From positions 1 through 64,000 of the forward strand of contig NZ_ASGZ01000013.1 of the NCBI RefSeq assembly GCF_000495475.1: 64,000 nt of DNA, read 5' to 3'. The first letter of the stretch is position 1; the number at the start of each line of letters is the position of its first letter. The DNA comes from Candidatus Halobonum tyrrellensis G22. Lineage in GTDB: Archaea; Halobacteriota; Halobacteria; Halobacteriales; Haloferacaceae. The notes beneath the pieces are model-generated. The model was not told the origin of the DNA. It searched no databases and worked only from the letters and a program-made list of their open reading frames with translations. A program made the translations under genes and the position numbers. This document shows positions 1 to 7,648 of this stretch, piece by piece.

Positions 1-374
1 CCGTCGGCGCCCACCGCGACGACGGCCGCGCCGAGGAGGTAGCCCGCCGGCAGCCAGTCGACGACGCGACACAGCGTCCGGACCGCCGCGGCCGCGGCGT
101 CCGGGCGGCCGCCGGCGTCGGTGACGACGGTCAGGCCGAGCAGGCGCTTGCCGAGCGTCCGGCCGGCGAGCGCCTCCAGCCCCGCGAAGTAGCCGAACCA
201 GACGACGGTGCCGACGCCGACGAGCAGCGACGGCTCCACCCGCCCGAACACCGCCAGCGGGACGCCGGCGACCGCCGCGAGGAGGGCGACGAGCGCGTGG
301 TCGACGGCGGCGGCGACCGCTCTCCGGCCGAGCGTGCGGAGGTCCGCGCCGTTCGGTGGGGGCGGGCTGGACAC
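1..374 (-). CDS. RDD family membrane protein, C-terminus cut by window edge
   Basis: The minus strand is open from a GTG at 374 to the window edge, giving 124 residues of an RDD-family membrane protein. It has the family pattern: an Arg-Asp-rich N-terminal part (GRRAVAAAVDHALVALL), a first hydrophobic span, then a short loop with Gly-Lys-Arg (RTLGKRLLGLTVVTDAGG), and a second span near the cut end. The 444-902 gene just upstream on the same strand is a paralogue, so the two look like a tandem pair, 69 bases apart. RDD proteins are poorly understood; some affect ion or solute transport. The GTG start is inferred, because no ATG lies nearby in frame. Confidence 0.7.
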   Translation of the reverse strand, partial: MSSPPPPNGADLRTLGRRAVAAAVDHALVALLAAVAGVPLAVFGRVEPSLLVGVGTVVWFGYFAGLEALAGRTLGKRLLGLTVVTDAGGRPDAAAAAVRTLCRVVDWLPAGYLLGAAVVAVGAD

Positions 375-443
375 GGTTCGCGCGTCGGACGGCCGCGAGA
401 AAAGTCCTCCGGGGAGCGGGCCGACGCGCCCGTACGACCGCCG

Positions 444-902
444 TTACTCCGCTTTCACGACGACGGTGTCGGCTACGATGTCGCCGATACGCTGGTTGTC
501 GTCGGTGAGGAAGATGAGGATGAGCGCGACGAGATACGGGATGACGATCCCGAGTTGGTCGACGATCCGGAGGAGGTTCCGGACGGTGGCGGAGCCGTAG
601 TCGCAGGCGCTGCCGTCCTCGTGGACCACCACGATGTCCAGCAGGCGCTTGCCGGGGGTCTGGCCGGACTTCCCCTCGAAGTAGATGAAGTAGCCGAACT
701 GGAGGAGGAGTCCGACCAGCCCGGCGACGAGCAGACCGGCGCCGAACACGCCACGGCTCCCGAACCCGGCGCCGAGCAGGCCGAAGACGAGCGCCAGCGC
801 GAAGACGACGACGCCGATCACCACCGTGTCGACGATGTACGCCAGGATTCGCGCGCCGATCACGTCACCCTCGGTTCCCATCCGCGGCTGTGGTCGAGCC
901 AT
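444..902 (-). CDS. RDD family membrane protein
   Basis: A 152-residue protein with the RDD domain. After a charged N-terminus (ILAYIVDTVVIGVVVF) come two adjacent membrane spans, then the conserved Gly-Gln-Thr-Pro-Gly-Lys-Arg loop (residues about 77-83), a C-terminal span (LVALILIFL) and the typical ending with QRIGDIVADTVVV. The ATG at 902 is chosen because residues upstream in the same frame look non-coding (Arg/Ser-rich). The protein is an integral cytoplasmic-membrane protein of unknown role. A second RDD gene lies directly downstream. The divergent neighbour is the methylmalonyl-CoA mutase gene, with no evident functional link. Confidence 0.85.
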   Translation of the reverse strand: MARPQPRMGTEGDVIGARILAYIVDTVVIGVVVFALALVFGLLGAGFGSRGVFGAGLLVAGLVGLLLQFGYFIYFEGKSGQTPGKRLLDIVVVHEDGSACDYGSATVRNLLRIVDQLGIVIPYLVALILIFLTDDNQRIGDIVADTVVVKAE

Positions 903-1026
903 GCGGGGTCGGTTAGTTGTCGGTCTCAAAAGCGTTCCGACGCGGTCGGCGCTCCCCGCGGGTCGAGAGCCGTCACGCGGGTGACCCTCCGGTACAGTCA
1001 AACGCCGCGAACGCGAACCGTGTGAC

Positions 1027-1449
1027 ATGAGCACACAGGAGCGGGAGGAGCGGACGGTCCGCTGTCTCATCGCCAAGGTGGGGCTCGACGGACACGACCG
1101 GGGGGCGCACGTCATCTCCCGGGCGTTCCGCGACGCCGGCTTCGAGGTGGTCTACTCGGGGCTCCACCGCGCGCCCGAGGAGATCGTTCAGGCGGCCGTC
1201 CAGGAGGACGTGGACGTGCTCGGCATCTCGATCCTCTCGGGGGCGCACAACACGCTCGTCCCGAAGGTGATCGAGGGGCTCGAGGAGTACGGCGCGTTCG
1301 ACGACACCCTGATCCTCGTCGGCGGGATCGTCCCCGACGAGGACCGCGAGAAGCTACTGGAGATGGGTGTCGCCGCCGTGTTCGGACCCGGCACGCCGAT
1401 GTCGGAGACGGTCGAGTTCGTCCGCGAGCACGCGCCCGACCGCCGATGA
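1027..1449 (+). CDS. methylmalonyl-CoA mutase, cobalamin-binding small subunit
   Basis: This 140-residue protein is a stand-alone B12-binding domain like the C-terminal part of methylmalonyl-CoA mutase. It shows the DGHDRG motif at residues 21-26, whose His23 is the lower axial cobalt ligand, followed by LGISILSGAH and LVGGIVP, the usual nucleotide-tail contacts. With a separate catalytic subunit, not in this window, it would interconvert methylmalonyl-CoA and succinyl-CoA in propionate, branched-chain amino acid and possibly polyhydroxyalkanoate metabolism. It overlaps the MeaB gene by four bases (ATGA), so the two are translationally coupled. Archaea often split the mutase in this way; the symbol mcmA2 is used in some genomes. 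Confidence 0.92.
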   Translation: MSTQEREERTVRCLIAKVGLDGHDRGAHVISRAFRDAGFEVVYSGLHRAPEEIVQAAVQEDVDVLGISILSGAHNTLVPKVIEGLEEYGAFDDTLILVGGIVPDEDREKLLEMGVAAVFGPGTPMSETVEFVREHAPDRR

Positions 1450-2672
1450 CGCCCGGCGACTCCGACGGCGAGACGACCGAGCGGGACGGGGCGTCGACGG
1501 CGAGCGGCGCGGCCGGAACCGAACGCGATACCGGCGGCGACGGCCGCGACGCCGACCTGGTCGACGCGCTCCTCGACGGCGAGCACCGCGCGCTCGCGCG
1601 CGTCATCTCGAAGATCGAGAACCGCGCGCCGGGCTACCGCGACATCGTCTCGCGGCTCCACGAGCACACGGGGAGCGCGTCGGTGGTGGGCGTCACCGGG
1701 TCGCCCGGCGCGGGCAAGTCGACGCTGGTGGACAAACTCGCGCGGGCGTACCGCGACCGCGGCGAGACCGTCGGCGTGATCGCGGTCGACCCCTCCTCGC
1801 CGTACACCGGCGGCGCGGTGCTGGGCGACCGCATCCGGATGGCGTCGAACGCGGGCGACATGGACGTGTTCTTCCGGTCGATGTCCGCCCGGGGGACGCT
1901 CGGCGGTCTCTCGACGGCGACCGCCGACGCGGTGAAGGCGCTCGACGCGTTCGGCAAGGACCGCGTCGTGATCGAGACGGTCGGCGCGGGCCAAAACGAG
2001 GTGGAGGTGGTGCGCACCGCCGACACCGTCGCGGTGTTGGTCCAGCCCGGCTCCGGCGACGACGTCCAGATGCTGAAGGCGGGCATCCTCGAGATAGGCG
2101 ACGTGTTCGTGGTCAACAAGGCCGACATGGACGGCGCGGGCCGGACGGTCGCCGACCTCCGCGAGATGCTCCACATGCGCGACGGCGACGCGAGCGGCGT
2201 CGGCGCGGCTGCGGGCCACCACGGCGTCGACGGGGACGGCCGCGGGGCCGACGCGAACGGCGCCGCCGGCTCCGACGGTCCCGTCGGCGCCGCGGGCGAC
2301 GCCGACCGACCCGACGACGCGACCGACGACGACTGGGACCCCGAGGTGCTCGAGACCGTCGCCACCGACGGCGAGGGGGTCGGGGAGCTGCTCGACACGC
2401 TCGACGCCCACCGGGCGTGGCTGGAGTCGTCCGGGCGGCTGGCCGACCGGGAGCGCGAGCGCCACGCGGCGGAGATCAGACACCTCCTCCGGAGCGACGC
2501 CGCCGCGCTCCTCGAACGCGAACTCGACGCGCGCGGCGGGGTCGACGCGCTCGCCGAACGGGTGCGCGCCCGCGAGACCGACCCCTACGCGGTCGCCGAC
2601 GAGGTGCTGGCCCCGCTGGCCGACTGCGTCGGCGAGGGGCGCGAGACGGGCGACCGTTCGGGCGACGAGTGA
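1446..2672 (+). CDS. meaB: methylmalonyl-CoA mutase-associated GTPase MeaB
   Basis: A 408-residue G3E-family GTPase. The P-loop GSPGAGKST starts at residue 85, the switch region carries DPSSPYTGGAVLGDR, and NKAD (224-227) is the guanine-specificity motif. MeaB proteins guard B12 loading and reactivation of methylmalonyl-CoA mutase, which fits the four-base overlap with the mutase subunit upstream. Two parts are unusual: an acidic leader of about 35 residues, and a low-complexity insert of about 50 residues rich in Gly, Ala and Asp (246-295) right after the G domain core. The C-terminal helical dimerisation region is intact. The insert is probably a haloarchaeal surface loop. Confidence 0.92.
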   Translation: MTPGDSDGETTERDGASTASGAAGTERDTGGDGRDADLVDALLDGEHRALARVISKIENRAPGYRDIVSRLHEHTGSASVVGVTGSPGAGKSTLVDKLARAYRDRGETVGVIAVDPSSPYTGGAVLGDRIRMASNAGDMDVFFRSMSARGTLGGLSTATADAVKALDAFGKDRVVIETVGAGQNEVEVVRTADTVAVLVQPGSGDDVQMLKAGILEIGDVFVVNKADMDGAGRTVADLREMLHMRDGDASGVGAAAGHHGVDGDGRGADANGAAGSDGPVGAAGDADRPDDATDDDWDPEVLETVATDGEGVGELLDTLDAHRAWLESSGRLADRERERHAAEIRHLLRSDAAALLERELDARGGVDALAERVRARETDPYAVADEVLAPLADCVGEGRETGDRSGDE

Positions 2673-2771
2673 CCGACGGTCCCGGGTCGGCCCCCGCCGG
2701 CGGGTCCGTCGTCGCCGGGTCGCCGGGTCCGTGCCACCCGAACTAAGTCGTCCGGGACCGAACCGCACGAC

Positions 2772-3752
2772 ATGCGACCGAAGTCAGTTCTCAAGTCGAC
2801 GCTCGCGGCGACGGCGGCGGGTGCGGTCGGGACGCTGGCGGCGACGCGCGCGCTCCGCCGGAGGGCCGGCCACCTCGAAGCCCCGCTGGCCGGCCAACAG
2901 GAGGCGTACCGCTGGCGCGGGATGGAGGTGGCGTACGCCGAACGCGGCGAGGAGAACGACGAGACGCTCGTCTTCCTCCACGGGATGAACGCCGCCGGGT
3001 CGGCCGGCGAGTGGCGCGAGGTGTTCACCGACCTCGGCGAGCAGTACCACGTCGTCGCGCCCGACTTCCCCGGCTTCGGCCGGTCGGACCGCCCGCCGCT
3101 GCGCTACTCGGCGGCGCTGTACGAGGACTTCGTCCGCGACTTCGTCTCGGAGTTCGACGACGCCCACGTGGTCGCCTCCTCGCTGACGGCCGCGTACGTC
3201 GCGGCGGTCGCCGACGACCTCGCCCTCTCGGGGCTCACGCTGGTCTGTCCGACCGGGACCGCCGGCCCCGAACCGCCCAAGACGTGGCTCCGTGAACTCC
3301 TCCGCGCGCCGGTCGCGGGCGACGCCGCCTTCGGTCTGCTGACGACCCGCGCGGGCATCCGCTACTTCAACGCCGACCACGGCTACTGGGACCCCGAGAA
3401 GGCGGGCGACGACTGGTCCGACTACGAGTGGCGGACCACCCACCAGCGGAACGCCAAGTTCGCGCCCGCGTCGTTCGTCTCGGGCCACCTCAACAGCGAT
3501 ATCGACCTCGGGAGCGCGCTCGCCGCCCTCGACGCGCCGGTGACGGTCGTCTGGGGGCGGGAGGCCGACCTCCCGCCGCTATCGGCGGGCCGCGACCTCG
3601 CCGAGACGGCGGACGCCGAACTCGTCGTCTTCGACGACGCGATGCTGCTGCCGCACGTCGAGTTCGGTCCCCAGTTCGCGGCGCTGGTGCGCGGCGACCT
3701 GCCCGACGGCCGGTCGGTGACGGTCGAACAGGAGTCGGGGTCGGAGCCGTAG
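2772..3752 (+). CDS. alpha/beta hydrolase fold protein
   Basis: A 326-residue alpha/beta hydrolase. The oxyanion-hole HG lies at residues 70-71 (FLHGMNAAG), the DFPGFGRSD stretch follows at 98-106, the nucleophile elbow is around Ser137 and a C-terminal His in LLPHVEFG completes a likely triad with Asp in GREADLPPL. The elbow reads Ala-Ser-Ser-Leu-Thr rather than Gly-x-Ser-x-Gly, so the site may be altered. The N-terminus (residues 5-27) is hydrophobic and Ala-rich, perhaps a membrane anchor or uncleaved signal. The substrate cannot be told. Haloarchaeal members of this group are usually annotated only as hydrolases. Confidence 0.82.
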   Translation: MRPKSVLKSTLAATAAGAVGTLAATRALRRRAGHLEAPLAGQQEAYRWRGMEVAYAERGEENDETLVFLHGMNAAGSAGEWREVFTDLGEQYHVVAPDFPGFGRSDRPPLRYSAALYEDFVRDFVSEFDDAHVVASSLTAAYVAAVADDLALSGLTLVCPTGTAGPEPPKTWLRELLRAPVAGDAAFGLLTTRAGIRYFNADHGYWDPEKAGDDWSDYEWRTTHQRNAKFAPASFVSGHLNSDIDLGSALAALDAPVTVVWGREADLPPLSAGRDLAETADAELVVFDDAMLLPHVEFGPQFAALVRGDLPDGRSVTVEQESGSEP

Positions 3753-3809
3753 CGACCCGGACGGAATCGGCTCACCCCGCGTCCGTGGGTCCCCGGGGCC
3801 CGAGTCACC

Positions 3810-4241
3810 TCACCGCGGGTCGAAGACGACCCGCCGGCGGGACCCGCCGTCGGTTCCCTCTCTCGGGTCGGTCGCCGTCGCGCCGACCGCCAGTCCGACG
3901 TCGACCGCGTCGGCGTCGACGCCGCGGACGACGCCGGTGAGCCGGACCGGCCCGAAGTCGGCTATCGCGGTCACGTACGGCGTCTCGTCGGCGAACGCGG
4001 GCGCGGCGACGTGGAGTTCCGAGAACGTGACCACCTCGCCCGCCTCGGGGAGCGGTTCCTCCGAGAGGTCGCGCGACTCACAGTCGGGGCAGACCCGCCG
4101 GGGCGGGAGCGAGCCGTGGCCGTTCGAGCACGCGAGGTAGAACCCCTGGCCGGCCGCGAGCGCCTCGACCCACTCGTCGTAGCCCGTGGCGCGCGGCGGG
4201 CCGCCCCCGCCCCCGTCTGCCCCCCCGCCGGAGCCGCTCAC
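3810..4241 (-). CDS. DUF35 OB-fold/zinc-ribbon acyl-CoA-associated protein
   Basis: A 143-residue protein made of a rubredoxin-like zinc ribbon (CSNGHGSLPPRRVCPDC) and a C-terminal OB fold with the family core FSELHVAAPAFADETPYVTAIADF. Proteins of this DUF35 group are stable partners of thiolases; in methanogens one bridges thiolase and HMG-CoA synthase and channels acetoacetyl-CoA. The GTG start at 4241 overlaps the thiolase stop by four bases (GTGA), so the two are coupled and probably form a complex. The first 14 residues are Gly-rich and may be disordered. The ribbon shows only three clear Cys, so zinc binding may involve the nearby His. Confidence 0.88.
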   Translation of the reverse strand: MSGSGGGADGGGGGPPRATGYDEWVEALAAGQGFYLACSNGHGSLPPRRVCPDCESRDLSEEPLPEAGEVVTFSELHVAAPAFADETPYVTAIADFGPVRLTGVVRGVDADAVDVGLAVGATATDPREGTDGGSRRRVVFDPR

Positions 4242-5413
4242 TCGACCACCTCCAGCACGTGGACCACCGCACTCGCGACGGTGCCGCCCGCGTTGTGGGT
4301 GACGCCGACGGTGGCGTCGGACGCGGCGTCGCTGTTGGGGTGGTCGCCGCGCAGCAGGCGCGTCAACTCGGCTATCTGGGAGCCGCCCGTCGCGCCGACC
4401 GGGTGCCCCTTCGCCTTCAGCCCGCCCGAGAGGTTCACGGGCACCGCGCCGTCGCGCGTCGTCTCGCCCCGCCGGGCGGCGCCGACCGCCTCCCCCGGTT
4501 CGTACAGCCCGAGCGACTCGAGCGCGAACACCTCCGCGACGGTGAAACAGTCGTGGACCTCCGCCACCCCGACGTCGGCGGGACCGACGCCCGCGTCGGC
4601 GTACGCCGCCTCGGCCGCGCGGTCGGCGGCGGGCGTCCGCGCGAGCTGTGCGCGGTCCTGGAGCGCCATCCGGTCTGCGCCCTGTCCGGTGCCGGTGACC
4701 GCGACGGGGGCGTCCAGATCGTTGTCGTCGGCGTACGCCTCCGAGACGAGCACGACCGCGCTCGCGCCGTCGGTGATGGGACACGCGTCGTACAGCGACA
4801 GCGGCGAGGCCACCGTCGGCGAGTCGAGCGCCTGCTCGACGGTTATCTCGCGCTGGTACTGGGCGTACTCGTTGTCGAGGGCGTTGGCGTGGTTCTTGAC
4901 CGCGACGTGCGCGAGGTCCTCCCGGCTCCCGCCGTACGCCTCGAAGTACGCCCGCGCCATCAGCGCGTACGCGCCGGGGAAGGTGACGCCCGCGCGCACC
5001 TCGAACAGTTCGTCGGCGGCGACCGCGAGCGCCTCCGTCACCTCCGGCGTCGGGAGGTTGGTCATCCGCTCCATCCCGCCCGCGACGAGCACGTCCGCCT
5101 CGCCGGCGCGGATCGTTTGGACCGCGGCGCGGACCGCCACTCCGGCGGAGGCGCACGCCTCCTCGTAGCGCGTCGCCGGACACCGCAGGCCCGCCGCCTC
5201 CGCCACGAGCGGCGCCTGGTGGCCCTGCCGCTCGGCGAGCGCGCCCATGAAGTTGCCGTAGTCGAGTCCCTCCACGTCGCCCGCGGCGACGCCCGCGTCG
5301 TCGAGCGCCGCGAGCGCCGCCTCCGCGAACAGGTCCCTGCCGGTCCGGCCGGCGTGTGCGCCGAAGGGAGTCAGCCCGACGCCCGCGACCCGGACTCCGC
5401 TCGCGCGGCTCAT
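4238..5413 (-). CDS. SCP-x type thiolase (acetyl-CoA acetyltransferase family)
   Basis: A 391-residue thiolase of the lipid-transfer-protein-associated (SCP-x) group. Visible signatures are the nucleophile Cys in YEEACASAG, the HDCFTVAEV motif that replaces NEAF of classical thiolases, and GGLKAKGHPVGATGGSQ near the C-terminus. It should condense or cleave acyl-CoA thioesters, using the DUF35 partner encoded immediately downstream with a GTGA overlap. I chose ATG 5413 because family proteins begin right before VRVAGVGLTPFG; an in-frame ATG at 5440 would add nine residues. The true chain length of its substrate is unknown: acetoacetyl-CoA synthesis for the mevalonate pathway or beta-oxidation are both possible. 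Confidence 0.9.
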   Translation of the reverse strand: MSRASGVRVAGVGLTPFGAHAGRTGRDLFAEAALAALDDAGVAAGDVEGLDYGNFMGALAERQGHQAPLVAEAAGLRCPATRYEEACASAGVAVRAAVQTIRAGEADVLVAGGMERMTNLPTPEVTEALAVAADELFEVRAGVTFPGAYALMARAYFEAYGGSREDLAHVAVKNHANALDNEYAQYQREITVEQALDSPTVASPLSLYDACPITDGASAVVLVSEAYADDNDLDAPVAVTGTGQGADRMALQDRAQLARTPAADRAAEAAYADAGVGPADVGVAEVHDCFTVAEVFALESLGLYEPGEAVGAARRGETTRDGAVPVNLSGGLKAKGHPVGATGGSQIAELTRLLRGDHPNSDAASDATVGVTHNAGGTVASAVVHVLEVVE

Positions 5414-5523
5414 GTGGGGGAGGAGCACGCGAGCGGCCATAGACCTGCCGGCGCGGCGGCGGCACTACGGAACGGCGAGAGCGCGGGAGAAGCCGGAGTC
5501 GGTGTCGGTCGTCGGCGACCGGG

Positions 5524-6054
5524 TTACCGGACGAGGAGGTCCTCGCCGCGTTCGACGACGATCCGGCAGGGCGGCGACATCTTGTTGTACGCCCGACGGA
5601 ACGCCTCCTTGGCCGCGGTGGCGTCGTCGACGTCGACGTAGGCGGTGAAGATGTTCTCGCCGGCGCCGACGCGGGCGGCGGTGCCGACGGGCTTGCCGAA
5701 CGCCTGGCGCATCCCGTCGGAGACGCGGTCCGCGCCCGCGCCGGTCGCCTGCTTGTTCTCCCGGAGCACCTGGTGGGGGAACTTCCGGAGCACCATCTTG
5801 TAGTTACCCTCGCCGAGTTCCTTCAGGAGGTGGCGGTTGGCCGACAGCCGCGCGGACTCCAACGAGCCGTGGCGGATCTGGAGGTCCTCCTCGCTCCGCA
5901 GCGAGATCTCGACGGGGTAGTCGTCGGGGTCGGCCTTTAGGTCGCCCATGTTGTGCTGTGCGATCTTCGAGCCCGGGATCCCCGTGATGTACTCGCGACG
6001 GGTGTACGACGGCTTGTCGATGTTCCGATACATCGACGCGGGTTTGTCGGACAT
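5524..6054 (-). CDS. rpl10e: 50S ribosomal protein L10e (uL16 family)
   Basis: A 176-residue protein, the normal length for archaeal L10e, which is the counterpart of bacterial L16 and sits near the peptidyl-transferase and 5S region of the large subunit. The N-terminus [21 protein letters not shown], the central [16 protein letters not shown] and the loop [24 protein letters not shown] are characteristic; the last contacts the tRNA acceptor region. It is a single-gene unit here, with its own TATA box at 6085-6093 and a very short leader. Codon and amino acid use match a highly expressed gene. Confidence 0.97.
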   Translation of the reverse strand: MSDKPASMYRNIDKPSYTRREYITGIPGSKIAQHNMGDLKADPDDYPVEISLRSEEDLQIRHGSLESARLSANRHLLKELGEGNYKMVLRKFPHQVLRENKQATGAGADRVSDGMRQAFGKPVGTAARVGAGENIFTAYVDVDDATAAKEAFRRAYNKMSPPCRIVVERGEDLLVR

Positions 6055-6084
6055 GGTTACTTAGCGGGAGAACGGCGGTCCGGC

Positions 6085-6093
6085 GAATAAACC
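6085..6093 (-). promoter_or_regulatory. TATA box of rpl10e
   Basis: On the minus strand this reads GGTTTATTC inside otherwise GC-rich sequence, 31-39 bases before the L10e ATG. It implies transcription starting about 10 bases before the start codon, so the mRNA has a very short leader. Confidence 0.6.
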
Positions 6094-6138
6094 CTGCGTT
6101 TTGACTCCCGGCGTGCGGGGGGCCGTCAGAGTCGCTCG

Positions 6139-6993
6139 CTACGTCCGCTCGTCCGCGCCGCTCCCGTCGGTCGCCGCGGCGTCGCCGTCCCCCCGGCCGA
6201 CGCCCTCGGAGGCTCCCGCGGCGCCCGACCCGTCCGACTCGGCGGCGTCCGGAGCGTCGGCCGCGCCCGCGGCGTCGTCGGGCGGGTCGACCGCGACGTG
6301 GCCTAACCCCTCCTCGGCCAACAGGTCGCGCGCCCGGTCGGTGATCGAAGGGGCGACCAGCACCCCCCGGACGGCGACGCCGTCGGGTTCCTCGCGTTCG
6401 ACCGCACCGACGTAGCGGGCGAGTTGGCCCACCGCGTCCGGGCCGACCCGCCGGCGTTTGAGTTCGACGACCAGCGGGTTGCCGTCGGCGTCCGTCCCGA
6501 ACACGTCGACCGGACCCGCCGCGGTCTCGCGTTCGGTCGCGGCCGGCTCGAACCCGTCTTCGACCAGCGACGGCTCCTCGACGACCCGCTGTTTGAGGTC
6601 GGCCTCGCTCCCAACGACGTCGACGCCGCGCCCGCCGGTCACGGGGTAGGACGCGAGATGCGAGACGGACGTGAAGCGCACGTCGAGCGTCTCGTCGGGC
6701 GAGGTGCGACTGCTCCGCACGCGGAGGCGGCCGTCGCGGACGGCGGCGCGGTGTTCGCTCCCCGGCGGCTGCCAGTTGACCGGCGTGCGGCCCTCGTCGG
6801 TGTGGACGAGCGCCGACCCGTCGGGTTTCAACACGAGCAGGCGCGCGCCCTCCCCGAGCGAGGAGGCGGCGCGCCCGTCGTACTCGACGGTGCAGGCGCC
6901 GAAGACGGTCACCATGTCGCCGCGGTCGAACGCCGCCTCCAGTTCCCACAGCGTCTCGCGGTGGCTCGGGTCGTGGAGGCTGACCGGACTCAC
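6139..6993 (-). CDS. nucS: mismatch-specific endonuclease NucS (EndoMS)
   Basis: A 284-residue NucS/EndoMS, which cuts both strands at mismatches and, with the sliding clamp, replaces MutS-MutL repair in many archaea and actinobacteria. The N-terminal beta-sandwich contains ALVHTDEGRTPVNWQPPGS; the C-terminal RecB-like nuclease has GPVDVFGTDADGNPLVVELKRRR, with the catalytic Asp, Glu and Lys (E-x-K). After the nuclease core comes an acidic Gly/Asp/Ala tail of about 50 residues that lacks an obvious PCNA-interaction motif at the very end. The GTG start at 6993 fits both family alignment (VSPVSLHDP) and a TATA box 24-31 bases upstream, so the mRNA is probably leaderless. Confidence 0.93.
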   Translation of the reverse strand: MSPVSLHDPSHRETLWELEAAFDRGDMVTVFGACTVEYDGRAASSLGEGARLLVLKPDGSALVHTDEGRTPVNWQPPGSEHRAAVRDGRLRVRSSRTSPDETLDVRFTSVSHLASYPVTGGRGVDVVGSEADLKQRVVEEPSLVEDGFEPAATERETAAGPVDVFGTDADGNPLVVELKRRRVGPDAVGQLARYVGAVEREEPDGVAVRGVLVAPSITDRARDLLAEEGLGHVAVDPPDDAAGAADAPDAAESDGSGAAGASEGVGRGDGDAAATDGSGADERT

Positions 6994-7016
6994 GTTCTGG
7001 CGTTGGCCGTCGGCGG

Positions 7017-7024
7017 TGATAAGC
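7017..7024 (-). promoter_or_regulatory. TATA box of nucS
   Basis: The minus strand reads GCTTATCA 24-31 bases before the GTG at 6993. The spacing supports a leaderless transcript and decides the start codon of nucS. Confidence 0.6.
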
Positions 7025-7129
7025 CGTCTGCCGCCCCCGCCCGCCGAGTGGGGAGGGACGTGCGGGACGCTGTCCGGTCGTGAAAGAGGAGAGAAACCGT
7101 AGTTCGTCGTCGCGTCGGACGCGGCGGCC

Positions 7130-7324
7130 TTACAGGCGCTCGAGGTTCGTCGCGCGCGGACCCTTCGGGGCCTGCTCGATGTCGAACTCGACTTCCTGCC
7201 CCTCTTCGAGGTCGGGGCCGCCGATGTCCTCCATGTGGAAGAACACGTCCTCGTCCGAATCGTCCGTCTCGATGAAACCGTAGCCGCCCGTGTCGTTGAA
7301 GAAGTCAACTTTCCCAGTTGCCAT
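7130..7324 (-). CDS. cold-shock domain protein (CspA family)
   Basis: A 64-residue single cold-shock domain. The RNP1 motif appears as GGYGFIE and RNP2 as VFFHMEDI, both on the OB-fold surface that binds single-stranded RNA or DNA; the C-terminal [11 protein letters not shown] is also typical. It probably acts as an RNA chaperone during cold or growth shifts. The protein is very acidic compared with bacterial CspA, as expected in a high-salt cytoplasm. A strong TATA box lies 23-31 bases before the ATG, so expression is from its own leaderless promoter. Confidence 0.95.
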   Translation of the reverse strand: MATGKVDFFNDTGGYGFIETDDSDEDVFFHMEDIGGPDLEEGQEVEFDIEQAPKGPRATNLERL

Positions 7325-7346
7325 ACCGGTCAGAGCGGACGACGCC

Positions 7347-7355
7347 GTATAATCC
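7347..7355 (-). promoter_or_regulatory. TATA box of the cold-shock gene
   Basis: The minus strand reads GGATTATAC, 23-31 bases before the cold-shock ATG at 7324. This is one of the clearest leaderless promoters in the window. Confidence 0.65.
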
Positions 7356-7648
7356 TTGCGAGACCGGACGCGGCGCGTGAGACGGTGACGATGCCCGGAT
7401 CGCCCGCAGAGTGGGTCGAGACCGGTTCCCGCCCGCGGTCCGGCGTGCGGACGAGCGACCCCGAGGGCCCCCTCACCGAGGCTTCCCCGTCGCGAAGCGC
7501 CCGACTCAGGTCTCTCCGCTGGAGGTAGTCGGCGTCGTCCGGAGTGTCGGCGTCCACAGGCCGTCGAAAACGCAGTCGATCGGCAATCTATTATCTATTC
7601 CGATAATTGGTTGATCACGTCTAAGTATCGGTAGACGGAGGAGTGAGT
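7356..7648. other. intergenic region with AT-rich inverted repeat
   Basis: No convincing gene lies here; open frames in it have shadow-like composition and cross the cold-shock promoter. The last 60 bases are strikingly AT-rich. They contain an inverted repeat ATTATC-N6-GATAAT at 7590-7607, 42 bases before the FkbM gene, plus a Shine-Dalgarno GGAGGAG at 7637-7643. The repeat could be an operator or part of the promoter of the FkbM gene. Confidence 0.5.

Noticed and set aside
7330-7557. Open frame of 75 codons on the minus strand between the cold-shock and FkbM genes
   Set aside because: It runs across the cold-shock TATA box, has Arg/Ser/Gly-rich composition in its second half and shows no family pattern.
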